Of a stretch of DNA of 64,000 bases, positions 7,393 to 14,734 are shown in pieces. Origin of the DNA: an uncultured Bacteroidales bacterium (GTDB taxonomy: Bacteria > Bacteroidota > Bacteroidia > Bacteroidales > Bacteroidaceae); assembly GCA_902775375.1 (NCBI GenBank), contig CACYLU010000007.1, positions 86,106-150,105 of the forward strand, read 5' to 3'. The translations under genes and the position numbers were made by a program. Every line of letters begins with the position of its first letter. The stretch's first letter is position 1. The notes under the pieces are model-generated. The model was not told the DNA's origin. It saw only the letters and a program-made list of their open reading frames with translations, and made no database searches.

Positions 7393-8052
7393 TTACTCAA
7401 TAATTCGGCCTTTGCTCTGGTCACGGTCCTTTACAGCAGGTGATTCAGCTGGATGACCGATGATAATGATATTGATCAGTTCAGCATTCTCTGGGAAACC
7501 AAGAGAGGTCTTCAAGAATTCTTTTGCCTCCTTGCTGTCGTTGATCATGCGTGCAGGAGCTGCCTGATAGGTAGCGCCCAAGCCCAATGCATGAACAGCC
7601 AGCAGCATGTTCTCGCTCAACAGGGCAGTATCTTCACGGTTGTAGGCAGTAGCGTTATCACCTGTCTCAGCAGCAATAAATGCCACAGCTGGTGCATTGG
7701 CAAAAGCGTTCTTGCCATTCAGGCGTTCAGCCATACCCTTACCCATCTCTGTGCTGAGCATAAAGCCAGAAAGGGTATTCAACATTTCCTGGTTAGTAAC
7801 GATGCGTACTTGCCAATCCTGAGCATTCATGGCACTTGGTGCCTGAAGTCCTGCCTTGAGGATAGTCTCTAAATCAGCCTTAGCTACAGGCTCTTCAGTA
7901 AACTGGCGCACGCTGACACGTGACATGATGTTATCAATTACAATAGCAGCTTTGTCTACTTCGACAGCCTCAGGCGCAGCAGCTGGCTGCTGATTGCAGC
8001 TTACCAGTGCCAAAACACCGACAGCAATTGCTAAGAATTTCAGTTGTTTCAT
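7393..8052 (-). CDS. Nitroreductase-family lipoprotein
   Basis: 219 aa. The signal peptide ends VLALVSC (lipobox, Cys19), followed by an Ala/Pro/Glu linker. The nitroreductase fold begins at about residue 40: SVRQFTEEPV, then GLQAPSAMNAQDWQVRIV, the FMN phosphate and substrate-binding segment, and near the end IIIGHPAE. Family members are homodimeric FMN enzymes that reduce quinones, nitro compounds or flavins with NAD(P)H. A lipidated, exported version must get electrons and FMN outside the cytoplasm, which is unusual, though such genes are seen in Bacteroides. A minus-strand -7 box TACCTTTG (8097-8090) lies upstream. Confidence 0.85.
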   Translation of the reverse strand: MKQLKFLAIAVGVLALVSCNQQPAAAPEAVEVDKAAIVIDNIMSRVSVRQFTEEPVAKADLETILKAGLQAPSAMNAQDWQVRIVTNQEMLNTLSGFMLSTEMGKGMAERLNGKNAFANAPAVAFIAAETGDNATAYNREDTALLSENMLLAVHALGLGATYQAAPARMINDSKEAKEFLKTSLGFPENAELINIIIIGHPAESPAVKDRDQSKGRIIE

Positions 8053-8137
8053 TTGCTTTGATTATTTAGTTAAACATTATAAACCGCATCAAAGGTATGA
8101 AAAAAACATATATATTTGTATCATAAACTCGAAAAAA

Positions 8138-8869
8138 ATGAAAAGAGCCATTATCATTGGAGCCTCATCCGGCATGGGAAAGGAAGTGAGCCAACTATTG
8201 CTGGCAGATGGTTGGCATATAGGTATTGCTGCACGCAGGAAAGAAGCATTGGAAGAACTGCGAACTAAAAAACCAGATGCAGTGGTAACAGCAACCATCG
8301 ACGTTATGTCTGAAGATGCACCTCAGCGATTAGAGCAACTGATAGCCGATAATGGGGGGATGGATTTGTTTTTCCTAGCATCAGGCATTGGCAAGCAGAA
8401 CCCTCACCTTGACCAGGAGATTGAGTTGCGAACGGTAGCCACCAACGGCATGGGATTTACCCGTATGGTGGACACTGCCTTCAACTGGTTTGCCTCGCAT
8501 GGAGGCAAGGGGCAGATTGCTGTCATCAGCAGCATAGCCGGTGTGAAGGGCTTGGGCACGGCTCCCTCCTACTCTGCCACCAAGGCTTTTCAGAACACCT
8601 ATATCGAAGCCTTGCAGCAACTGGCGCACATGCGTCATCTCGATATTAGTTTTACTGACATCCGTCCTGGCTTTGTCAAGACCGATTTGCTGAATGACGG
8701 CAAGAACTATCCGCTTTTAATGAGTAAGGAGAAAGTGTCACAGCAAATATTCAAGGCTATCAAACAGCAACGCAGTGTAAAAATCATCGACTGGCGCTAC
8801 CGCATCCTAGTATTCTTCTGGCGACTTATTCCGAGGTGGCTGTGGGTGAGACTGCCAATCAGGAATTGA
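8138..8869 (+). CDS. Short-chain dehydrogenase/reductase
   Basis: 243 aa. The cofactor motif GASSGMGKEV is at residues 7-16. The catalytic set is present: Ser in VISSIAG, and YSATK as the YxxxK motif. The C-terminal 25 residues are hydrophobic and Trp/Arg-rich (RILVFFWRLIPRWLWVRL), suggesting peripheral or single-pass membrane attachment. The start is the ATG at 8138, twenty bases after a TATATTTG box (8111-8118); a longer frame upstream would overlap the promoter. The substrate is unknown. The stop codon falls at the beginning of an ATTGAGA-rich microsatellite, so the 3' end abuts repeat DNA. Confidence 0.88.
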   Translation: MKRAIIIGASSGMGKEVSQLLLADGWHIGIAARRKEALEELRTKKPDAVVTATIDVMSEDAPQRLEQLIADNGGMDLFFLASGIGKQNPHLDQEIELRTVATNGMGFTRMVDTAFNWFASHGGKGQIAVISSIAGVKGLGTAPSYSATKAFQNTYIEALQQLAHMRHLDISFTDIRPGFVKTDLLNDGKNYPLLMSKEKVSQQIFKAIKQQRSVKIIDWRYRILVFFWRLIPRWLWVRLPIRN

Positions 8870-8900
8870 GAATTGATAATTGAGAATTGAGAATTGAGAC
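8864..8900. repeat. AATTGAGA microsatellite
   Basis: Five near-copies of AATTGAGA/AATTGATA run from the SDR stop codon into the 80-bp tandem repeat. It is a simple-sequence tract, prone to slippage. Confidence 0.75.
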
Positions 8901-9090
8901 TTCTCGGAGCAGCGAGGGCAGAGCGATGCTTGCATCAGCTATGCCGAGTCGTGACGAGATTGGGCGAAGCCAATTGAGACTTCTCGGAGCAGCGAGGGCA
9001 GAGCAATGCTTGCATCAGCTATGCCGAGTCGTGACGAGATTGGGCGAAGCCAATTGAGACTTTTGGGAGCAGTGAAGGCAGAGATTCGCT
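8893..9090. repeat. 80-bp tandem repeat, 2.5 copies
   Basis: Copy 1 (8893-8972) and copy 2 (8973-9052) differ by a single base (GCGATG versus GCAATG). A third, diverged partial copy runs to about 9090. Each unit holds an imperfect hairpin: ends TCTCG/CGAGA, inner CTCGG/CCGAG, and core GATGC/GCATC. That resembles a REP-type element. No gene is seen in it. Confidence 0.88.
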
Positions 9091-9135
9091 GAACAAATTG
9101 GGGGATTCACTGAATTTATTTTATAGAATAGGCTG

Positions 9136-9179
9136 TACGTCTTACCTTTGCAGCAAAGATTTTTAAAGGTTAAGACGTA
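9136..9179. promoter_or_regulatory. Promoter inside a dyad, upstream of carbohydrate-binding protein
   Basis: A -7 box TACCTTTG (9143-9150) sits within the left arm of an inverted repeat: TACGTCTTACCTTT (9136-9149) pairs with 9165-9179 with one bulged base. The right arm ends on the first base of the ATG (9179). Because the left arm is upstream of the likely RNA start, it should work as a DNA operator rather than an RNA hairpin. Confidence 0.55.
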
Positions 9180-11023
9180 TGAGAAACAGATGTATTTATT
9201 TAGCAATGATGGCAGTGGTAGCCATAGTGGCTACCTGCTGTTCAGTAGAAGACGACAACAGTGGATACCCATCTATGACAGGACTGATGGGTAATAATGG
9301 GCAAATGCCTAACGGCATGATGCCAGGTGGAATGGGACAAAACGACAACAGCGGAAATGACCTGCAGGATTTTGACATCAGCCTCAACACGGCTGCATTG
9401 ACTAATGAGACGGAGAACATCCCAACAGATGAAAACGACGAAAGCTACGAGGACTATGTAGAGCATTCCTCTTTCTCAGAAACAGTAAGTATTGTATATG
9501 CTGACAATGAAGCTACAGTAAGCACCCTGCCTGATGGTGTGGAAGCAATAGTTGACGGTGCAGGGGTTATCATCAACTCTACCATCAAAGGAGTAGCATA
9601 CGAACTGAAGGGAAGCAGTTCCAATGGGTATTTCAAGATATATAGCGAGAAAAAGTTTCATCTTACTTTGAATGGGGTATCACTGACCAACCCTACGGGG
9701 GCAGCCATCAACATTCAGAGTGGCAAGCGCGTGTTTGTTACTCTGGCTGATGGCACCAGCAACAGTCTGGTAGATGGCACCAGCTACAACACACCTGATG
9801 ATGAAGATGAGAAGGGTACCTTCTTTAGTGAAGGTCAGTTGGTATTCAACGGCAAAGGTTCGTTGGAAGTAACAGGAAACAAGAAACACGGCATTGTAAG
9901 CGACGACTACATCCGCTTCCGCACTGGCACCAACATCTATATAACAGCATCGAATGGTCATGGCATCAAGGCCAATGACTATGTGGCTATTGGTGGTGGC
10001 GTACTGAACATCGAGGTGAGTGGTACGGCAAAAAAGGGTATCAGTTCTGATGGCTATGTCTTAGTTTCAGGTGGCCGTACCACGATCCTCACCTCAGGCG
10101 ATGGTGAATACGATGAAGACGAGGATGATGTTTCAGGTGCAGCAGGCATCAAGGCCGACCTTTATTTCCAGATGGAAGGCGGACAGCTGAACATCAAGAG
10201 CACAGGAGCAGGTGGCAAGGGTATCAACACCGATGGCGAAATCATTATCAACGACGGCGACATACAGGTTATTACCACAGGACAGACATTTACCTATAGC
10301 AGTGACCTCGACTCAAAAGCCAAAGGCATCAAGAGCGATACCGATGTAACGGTGAATGGCGGTACCATCAAGATAAAGACTACCGGCGGTGAAGGCAGTG
10401 AAGGTCTGGAAGCCAAGGGTGTGATGAACATCAATGGCGGTGAGATTGAGATTGCCACCTACGACGACTGCATCAATTCGGCAGGAGACATGTACCTGAA
10501 CGGTGGTTATATCTATGCATTCGCTACCAATAACGATGCCATAGACAGCAATGGCGACCTGTACATTAAAGGAGGTGTGATTGTGGCCTTAGGAGCATCG
10601 GGAGCAGAATGTGCCATTGATGCAGCAGAGGGCAAGAACATTTACATCACAGGTGGTACTGTTGTAGGTGTGGGCGGTAGCAATGCCTCCTACCCTGCAT
10701 CCAGCAGTAGCCAGATGTCTATAGCTTTTCAGGCATCAGTATCAACTGGAAGCACATTGACCGTCGCTGATGGCAGTGATGCAATTTTAAGCTTCACTAT
10801 CAAGCGTGGTTATCAGAGCGGGCTATACCTGATTTCATCGCCCGATTTCAAGAATGGCACAAGCTATACCGTATATTCAGGTTCAAGTGTCTCTGGTGAT
10901 GACTGGCACGGACTATACACAGACCCAAGCGTAAGCAACGTAGGCACAGAACTGGGCAGCGTAACTGCACAAGCTACAGCCGGAGGTAACAGCATGGGAG
11001 GTATGCAGGGAGGAAGACCTTAA
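9179..11023 (+). CDS. Surface lipoprotein with Cthe_2159-type carbohydrate-binding domain (DUF4353)
   Basis: 614 aa. The signal peptide ends IVATCC, so a lipidated Cys20 or Cys21 is likely. A flexible Gly/Met/Asn stretch (QMPNGMMPGGMGQND) and an acidic linker follow. From about residue 100 the protein is a repeating beta-helix of GG(x)I/L-I-T-type turns (for example VNGGTIKIKTTGG and INGGEIEIATYDD). This matches the Cthe_2159 polygalacturonate- and cellulose-binding, calcium-dependent beta-helix family. The C-terminus returns to a Gly/Met-rich tail (SMGGMQGGRP). The neighbour 110 bases downstream is a membrane LytTR regulator. The likely role is binding acidic polysaccharide at the cell surface; no lyase activity is shown. 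Confidence 0.82.
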   Translation: MRNRCIYLAMMAVVAIVATCCSVEDDNSGYPSMTGLMGNNGQMPNGMMPGGMGQNDNSGNDLQDFDISLNTAALTNETENIPTDENDESYEDYVEHSSFSETVSIVYADNEATVSTLPDGVEAIVDGAGVIINSTIKGVAYELKGSSSNGYFKIYSEKKFHLTLNGVSLTNPTGAAINIQSGKRVFVTLADGTSNSLVDGTSYNTPDDEDEKGTFFSEGQLVFNGKGSLEVTGNKKHGIVSDDYIRFRTGTNIYITASNGHGIKANDYVAIGGGVLNIEVSGTAKKGISSDGYVLVSGGRTTILTSGDGEYDEDEDDVSGAAGIKADLYFQMEGGQLNIKSTGAGGKGINTDGEIIINDGDIQVITTGQTFTYSSDLDSKAKGIKSDTDVTVNGGTIKIKTTGGEGSEGLEAKGVMNINGGEIEIATYDDCINSAGDMYLNGGYIYAFATNNDAIDSNGDLYIKGGVIVALGASGAECAIDAAEGKNIYITGGTVVGVGGSNASYPASSSSQMSIAFQASVSTGSTLTVADGSDAILSFTIKRGYQSGLYLISSPDFKNGTSYTVYSGSSVSGDDWHGLYTDPSVSNVGTELGSVTAQATAGGNSMGGMQGGRP

Positions 11024-11055
11024 TCGCACAGTCTGGACAACAGATTAATATATTT

Positions 11056-11083
11056 ACAAGGGGGTTCGTCCCCCTTGTTTTTT
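11056..11083 (+). terminator. Terminator after carbohydrate-binding gene
   Basis: A perfect 9-bp stem ACAAGGGGG (11056-11064 with 11070-11078) with a TTCGT loop and six T residues. It is a classical intrinsic terminator. Its T run contains the -33 element of the next promoter. Confidence 0.92.
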
Positions 11084-11112
11084 GCATAGTTGTCAAAAAT
11101 ATCCTATCTTTG
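11081..11112 (+). promoter_or_regulatory. Promoter of LytTR regulator
   Basis: TTTG (11081-11084), 20 bases, then TATCTTTG (11105-11112): an excellent Bacteroidetes promoter match. It begins inside the T run of the upstream terminator. This decides the start of the next gene: the TTG at 11110 is part of the -7 box, so translation must begin at the ATG at 11134. Confidence 0.85.
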
Positions 11113-11133
11113 CGCCGTAAAAAAACAGCAAAG

Positions 11134-12216
11134 ATGAGGAATTGGTTGCAGAAATTTGACAAGCTGCTGATACATGAGAAGCTGGTATATGCAGGTTTGT
11201 GGCTGCTGGTATTCATCGTACCTGTTATTGGTACCTATTACCGCAGTTTGGCTCCAGATGCCTCTTTCGATTGGTCATTGGTATTCAGAACGTGGAAAGA
11301 CTATGTGCCTTTCCTTTTTCTGTTTATTACTCACGACCTGCTGATAGTTCCTTTCCTGGTACAAGATGAAAAGAAAGCTGCCTATTTCGGCATTGCTGGA
11401 TGTGCGTTGCTGCTATTTGGCTTATATATCTGGAATCAACCACCCAACTTCGATGGTCCTCCCCCACAGCGGGATGAGATGCGTACAGATATGCGTCCGC
11501 CAAGACCACCCTTTGCGCAAGGTGATGTACCCAACTTCGACAGCATACCTCCTGCTCCAAGAGGTGAGATGCAAGAAGCCAACCGTCCTCCTGTAAGACC
11601 TGAGGGAAGAACGGAAATGGGCAATCGTCCTCCATTCAGACCTGATGGCAGCATGGATAATCCACCAGAGATGCGTGAGGACATACCACCGATGAGGGAG
11701 AAATACACCAAATTACTGATTGCAGCGTTGATGATGGGCGTTAATCTAGGCATCAAACTTTATTTCAGGCAACGGCGTGATGCCAACAATTTGGTAGAAA
11801 TAGAACCTGTTGTTGCTGATGTATCGCAACCCACAACAGACATAGCTCCATCAGCATCAGTTACTGCACCCAAGGTGGATGAAGACAGTCATATCATCTT
11901 TGTCAAGTCGGAATACCGCATGGTACGCATTGACATTCGCCAGATACGCTATGTGGAAGCCATGAGCGAATACCTGCGCCTGCATATGGAGGGCGAGGCA
12001 AAACCTGTTATTGCCCTGCTGAGCATGAAGAGACTGGAGGAACGCCTGCCACAAAACTTTATGCGCGTGCACCGTTCTTATATCGTCAACCTGCAAAAAA
12101 TACAACAGATTGAACGTGGGCGCATTGTAATGGATAAAGACACTTACATCCCCGTAAGCGAAGGTTATAAGGAGGCCTTTAACCGTTTCTTGAGCGAAAA
12201 GGCACTCGAGAAATAA
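11134..12216 (+). CDS. Membrane-bound LytTR-family transcriptional regulator
   Basis: 360 aa. Membrane segments lie at about residues 18-36, 57-75 and 83-100. A Pro/Arg/Met-rich stretch (about 101-190, many RPP, PPF and PPEMRED repeats) follows, then a fourth membrane segment near 198-214. A C-terminal LytTR DNA-binding domain occupies about 262-355: IIFVKSEYRMVRIDIRQIRYVEAM, then MRVHRSYIVNLQKI. The layout implies a one-component sensor with the Pro-rich segment outside and the DNA-binding domain inside. There is no receiver or kinase domain. It probably senses an envelope or surface signal; the adjacent surface carbohydrate-binding protein is the obvious candidate partner or target. Confidence 0.85.
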   Translation: MRNWLQKFDKLLIHEKLVYAGLWLLVFIVPVIGTYYRSLAPDASFDWSLVFRTWKDYVPFLFLFITHDLLIVPFLVQDEKKAAYFGIAGCALLLFGLYIWNQPPNFDGPPPQRDEMRTDMRPPRPPFAQGDVPNFDSIPPAPRGEMQEANRPPVRPEGRTEMGNRPPFRPDGSMDNPPEMREDIPPMREKYTKLLIAALMMGVNLGIKLYFRQRRDANNLVEIEPVVADVSQPTTDIAPSASVTAPKVDEDSHIIFVKSEYRMVRIDIRQIRYVEAMSEYLRLHMEGEAKPVIALLSMKRLEERLPQNFMRVHRSYIVNLQKIQQIERGRIVMDKDTYIPVSEGYKEAFNRFLSEKALEK

Positions 12217-12291
12217 CAACGACTTCCCACAGTTGAACTATTTGTCTTTTATTTTCAAGTTATTATTAGTGAGTTTTATAAAATAAATATG

Positions 12292-12299
12292 TAACTTTG
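12292..12299 (+). promoter_or_regulatory. -7 promoter box of first GH3 gene
   Basis: TAACTTTG lies 36 bases before the ATG at 12336, matching TAnnTTTG. No good TTTG element is found at the expected distance, so this is a one-box call. Confidence 0.5.
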
Positions 12300-12335
12300 C
12301 AGCCAAATCTGATTCACTAATTTAATATCATACAA

Positions 12336-14669
12336 ATGAAAAAACTGTATTCTATGCTGGTAGCTGTTGCAGCTATGGGTTCATGCGCTATCGCCATGAG
12401 CAGCTGTGACGGTCAGAAGTGGACTGAAGAGCAGAAAGGCTCTTACAATCTGGTTATCCAACAGGGTGGACAAACCCTGGGTTACTCTCCTACCTCCGGT
12501 GTGCAACTCATCACCGACAAAGGTTATGCTTTCAAAGATCTGAACCGCAACGGTGTGCTGGATCCATACGAAGACTGGCGCCTGGATCCTAAGACTCGTG
12601 CACAGAACCTGGCAGAACAACTGTCTATTGAAGAGATTGCCGGCTTGATGCTGTATAGCGCTCACCAGTCAATTCCTTCTGCCGCTATGGGTGGCAGAGG
12701 TCCTGCTCCTACTTATAATGGCAAGCCTTTTGCAGAGAGTGGTGCCAAAGCTTCTGACTTAAGCGATGCACAGAAGAAGTTCTTGCAAGAAGACAACCTG
12801 CGTGCAGTGCTTGTCACTCGTGTAGAGAGTCCTGCTGTAGCAGCAGAATGGAACAATAACGTACAGGCTTTCGTGGAAGGTCTGAACCATGGTATTCCTG
12901 CCAACAACAGTTCTGACCCTCGTCATGAGACTTCTTCTGACGCAGAGTACAACTACGGAGCAGGTGGTCAGATTTCTTTGTGGCCATCATCTCTGGGTAT
13001 GGCTGCTACCTTCGACCCTGCCTTGATGAAGAAATTCGGTCAGATTGCTTCTGAGGAATACCGTGCACTGGGTATCGCTACTGCACTGTCTCCTCAGGTA
13101 GACCTTGCAACTGATCCTCGCTGGAGCCGTTTCAACGGTACATTTGGTGAAGGAACAAAACTGGCTACCGACTTGGCTCGCGCATACTGCGACGGTTTCC
13201 AGACCTCTCCTGCCGATGAGGCAATAGACGGTGCCTGGGGTTACAAGAGCGTAAACGCTATGGTGAAGCACTGGTATGGCTATGGTGCTCAGGAAGGTGG
13301 TCGTGACTCTCACTATAACTATGGTAAGTTTGCCGTTTATCCAGGCAACAACCGTGAAGAGCATGCCATCACGTTCACTGAGGGTGCTTTCAAACTGGAA
13401 GATGGTACTGGCATGGCTTCTGCTGTAATGCCTATCTACAGTATACTTTTCAACCAGGATCCTTCTGGCGAGAACGTAGGTGGTAGCTTCAGCAAGTGGA
13501 TGATCCAGGATCAGCTGCGCGACAAGTATAAGTTTGAGGGTGTTGCTTGCACCGACTGGGGCATTACCAACGACAACAAAGCTGTAGAGGCATTTGATGG
13601 CAAGCCTTGGGGTGTAGAGAATATGAGCATCGCAGAGCGTCACTATAAGATCCTGCAGGCTGGTGTTGACCAGTTTGGTGGTAACAACGACAAGGGTCCT
13701 GTATTGGAGGCTTATCAGATGTGGGTAAATGATTTTGGCAAGGAGAGCGCTGATGCACGTTTCCAGCAGAGTGCATATCGTCTGCTGCTGAACGTATTCC
13801 GCACTGGTTTGTTCGAGAATCCTTACCTCGACCCAGCAGCCACTACTGCAACTGTTGGTAAGAGCGAATTCATGGAGGCTGGTTATGAGGCACAGCTGAA
13901 GTCTGTGGTGATGATCAAGAACCACGACAACACCTTGCCTGTCAAGGATAAGAAGAAAGTTTATATTCCTAAGCGCCATCAAACTCAGAGTCGTGGATTC
14001 TTCGGTATGAGCGGTGAGGACAAATGGGTAGATCCTGTAAACCTCGACCTCGTAAAGAAGTACTATGATGTAGTGGATAGCCCTGCTCAAGCAGATTTCG
14101 CTATAGTTTTCATCCAGGCTCCTAACAGTGGCGTAGGTTATGACGCTGATGATGCTAAGCGTGGTGGCAATGGCTACCTGCCTATCAGCTTGCAGTACAA
14201 CGACTACACTGCTACTTATGCACGTGCAACCTCTATCGCTGGTGGTGACCCATTGGAGAATTTCACTAACCGTACTTACAAGGGCAAGAGCGTGAAGACC
14301 AGCAACAAGGATGACCTGAAGATTATCCTCGACACCAAGGCAGCTATGAGCAACAAGCCTGTTATCGTGGTACTGAATACCGGTAAGCCTGTAGTTCCTG
14401 CAGAGTTTGAGGGTAAGGCTGATGCAATCCTGATTTCTTTCGGTGTACAGAACCAGGCTATCTTTGACATCATCAGTGGAAAGAACGAGCCTTCTGGTTT
14501 GCTGCCTATGCAGATGCCTGCCAATATGATGACCGTAGAGCAGCAGAACGAGGATGTTCCTCGCGACATGGTTTGCTACAAGGATGCTGACGGCAATACT
14601 TATGACTTTGCCTTTGGTATGAACTGGAGCGGTGTCATCAACGATGCTCGTGTAGCTGCTTACAAATAA
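12336..14669 (+). CDS. Glycoside hydrolase family 3 (exported)
   Basis: 777 aa. The signal sequence has a plausible lipobox (AMSSC). The mature start shows KGYAFKDLNRNGVLDPYEDWRLD, typical of Bacteroidales GH3 proteins. The TIM-barrel part includes SPQVDLATDPRWSRFNGTFGE and the nucleophile segment CTDWG with Asp407. The alpha/beta sandwich domain follows (VVMIKNHDNTLPV to about residue 770). There is no obvious fibronectin-III domain, unlike its neighbour. GH3 enzymes remove terminal beta-linked glucose, xylose or related sugars. It lies 65 bases upstream of a second GH3, with an intervening hairpin. The substrate is not determinable from sequence. Confidence 0.9.
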   Translation: MKKLYSMLVAVAAMGSCAIAMSSCDGQKWTEEQKGSYNLVIQQGGQTLGYSPTSGVQLITDKGYAFKDLNRNGVLDPYEDWRLDPKTRAQNLAEQLSIEEIAGLMLYSAHQSIPSAAMGGRGPAPTYNGKPFAESGAKASDLSDAQKKFLQEDNLRAVLVTRVESPAVAAEWNNNVQAFVEGLNHGIPANNSSDPRHETSSDAEYNYGAGGQISLWPSSLGMAATFDPALMKKFGQIASEEYRALGIATALSPQVDLATDPRWSRFNGTFGEGTKLATDLARAYCDGFQTSPADEAIDGAWGYKSVNAMVKHWYGYGAQEGGRDSHYNYGKFAVYPGNNREEHAITFTEGAFKLEDGTGMASAVMPIYSILFNQDPSGENVGGSFSKWMIQDQLRDKYKFEGVACTDWGITNDNKAVEAFDGKPWGVENMSIAERHYKILQAGVDQFGGNNDKGPVLEAYQMWVNDFGKESADARFQQSAYRLLLNVFRTGLFENPYLDPAATTATVGKSEFMEAGYEAQLKSVVMIKNHDNTLPVKDKKKVYIPKRHQTQSRGFFGMSGEDKWVDPVNLDLVKKYYDVVDSPAQADFAIVFIQAPNSGVGYDADDAKRGGNGYLPISLQYNDYTATYARATSIAGGDPLENFTNRTYKGKSVKTSNKDDLKIILDTKAAMSNKPVIVVLNTGKPVVPAEFEGKADAILISFGVQNQAIFDIISGKNEPSGLLPMQMPANMMTVEQQNEDVPRDMVCYKDADGNTYDFAFGMNWSGVINDARVAAYK

Positions 14670-14683
14670 CCATATAAATTATA

Positions 14684-14717
14684 AAAGGGCTGTGCCGTTA
14701 AGGTGCAGCCTTTTTTG
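14684..14717 (+). terminator. Terminator between the GH3 genes
   Basis: An imperfect stem GGGCTGTGCC/GGTGCAGCC followed by six T residues lies just after the first GH3 stop. The second GH3 gene starts at 14735, so it is probably read through in part or transcribed separately. Confidence 0.65.
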
Positions 14718-14734
14718 TTTATCAACTACAATTT

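Noticed and set aside
12987-14090. 367-codon minus-strand frame inside the first GH3 gene
   Set aside because: It is a long shadow frame caused by codon bias of the GH3 gene; the plus-strand product has complete GH3 motifs and a promoter.
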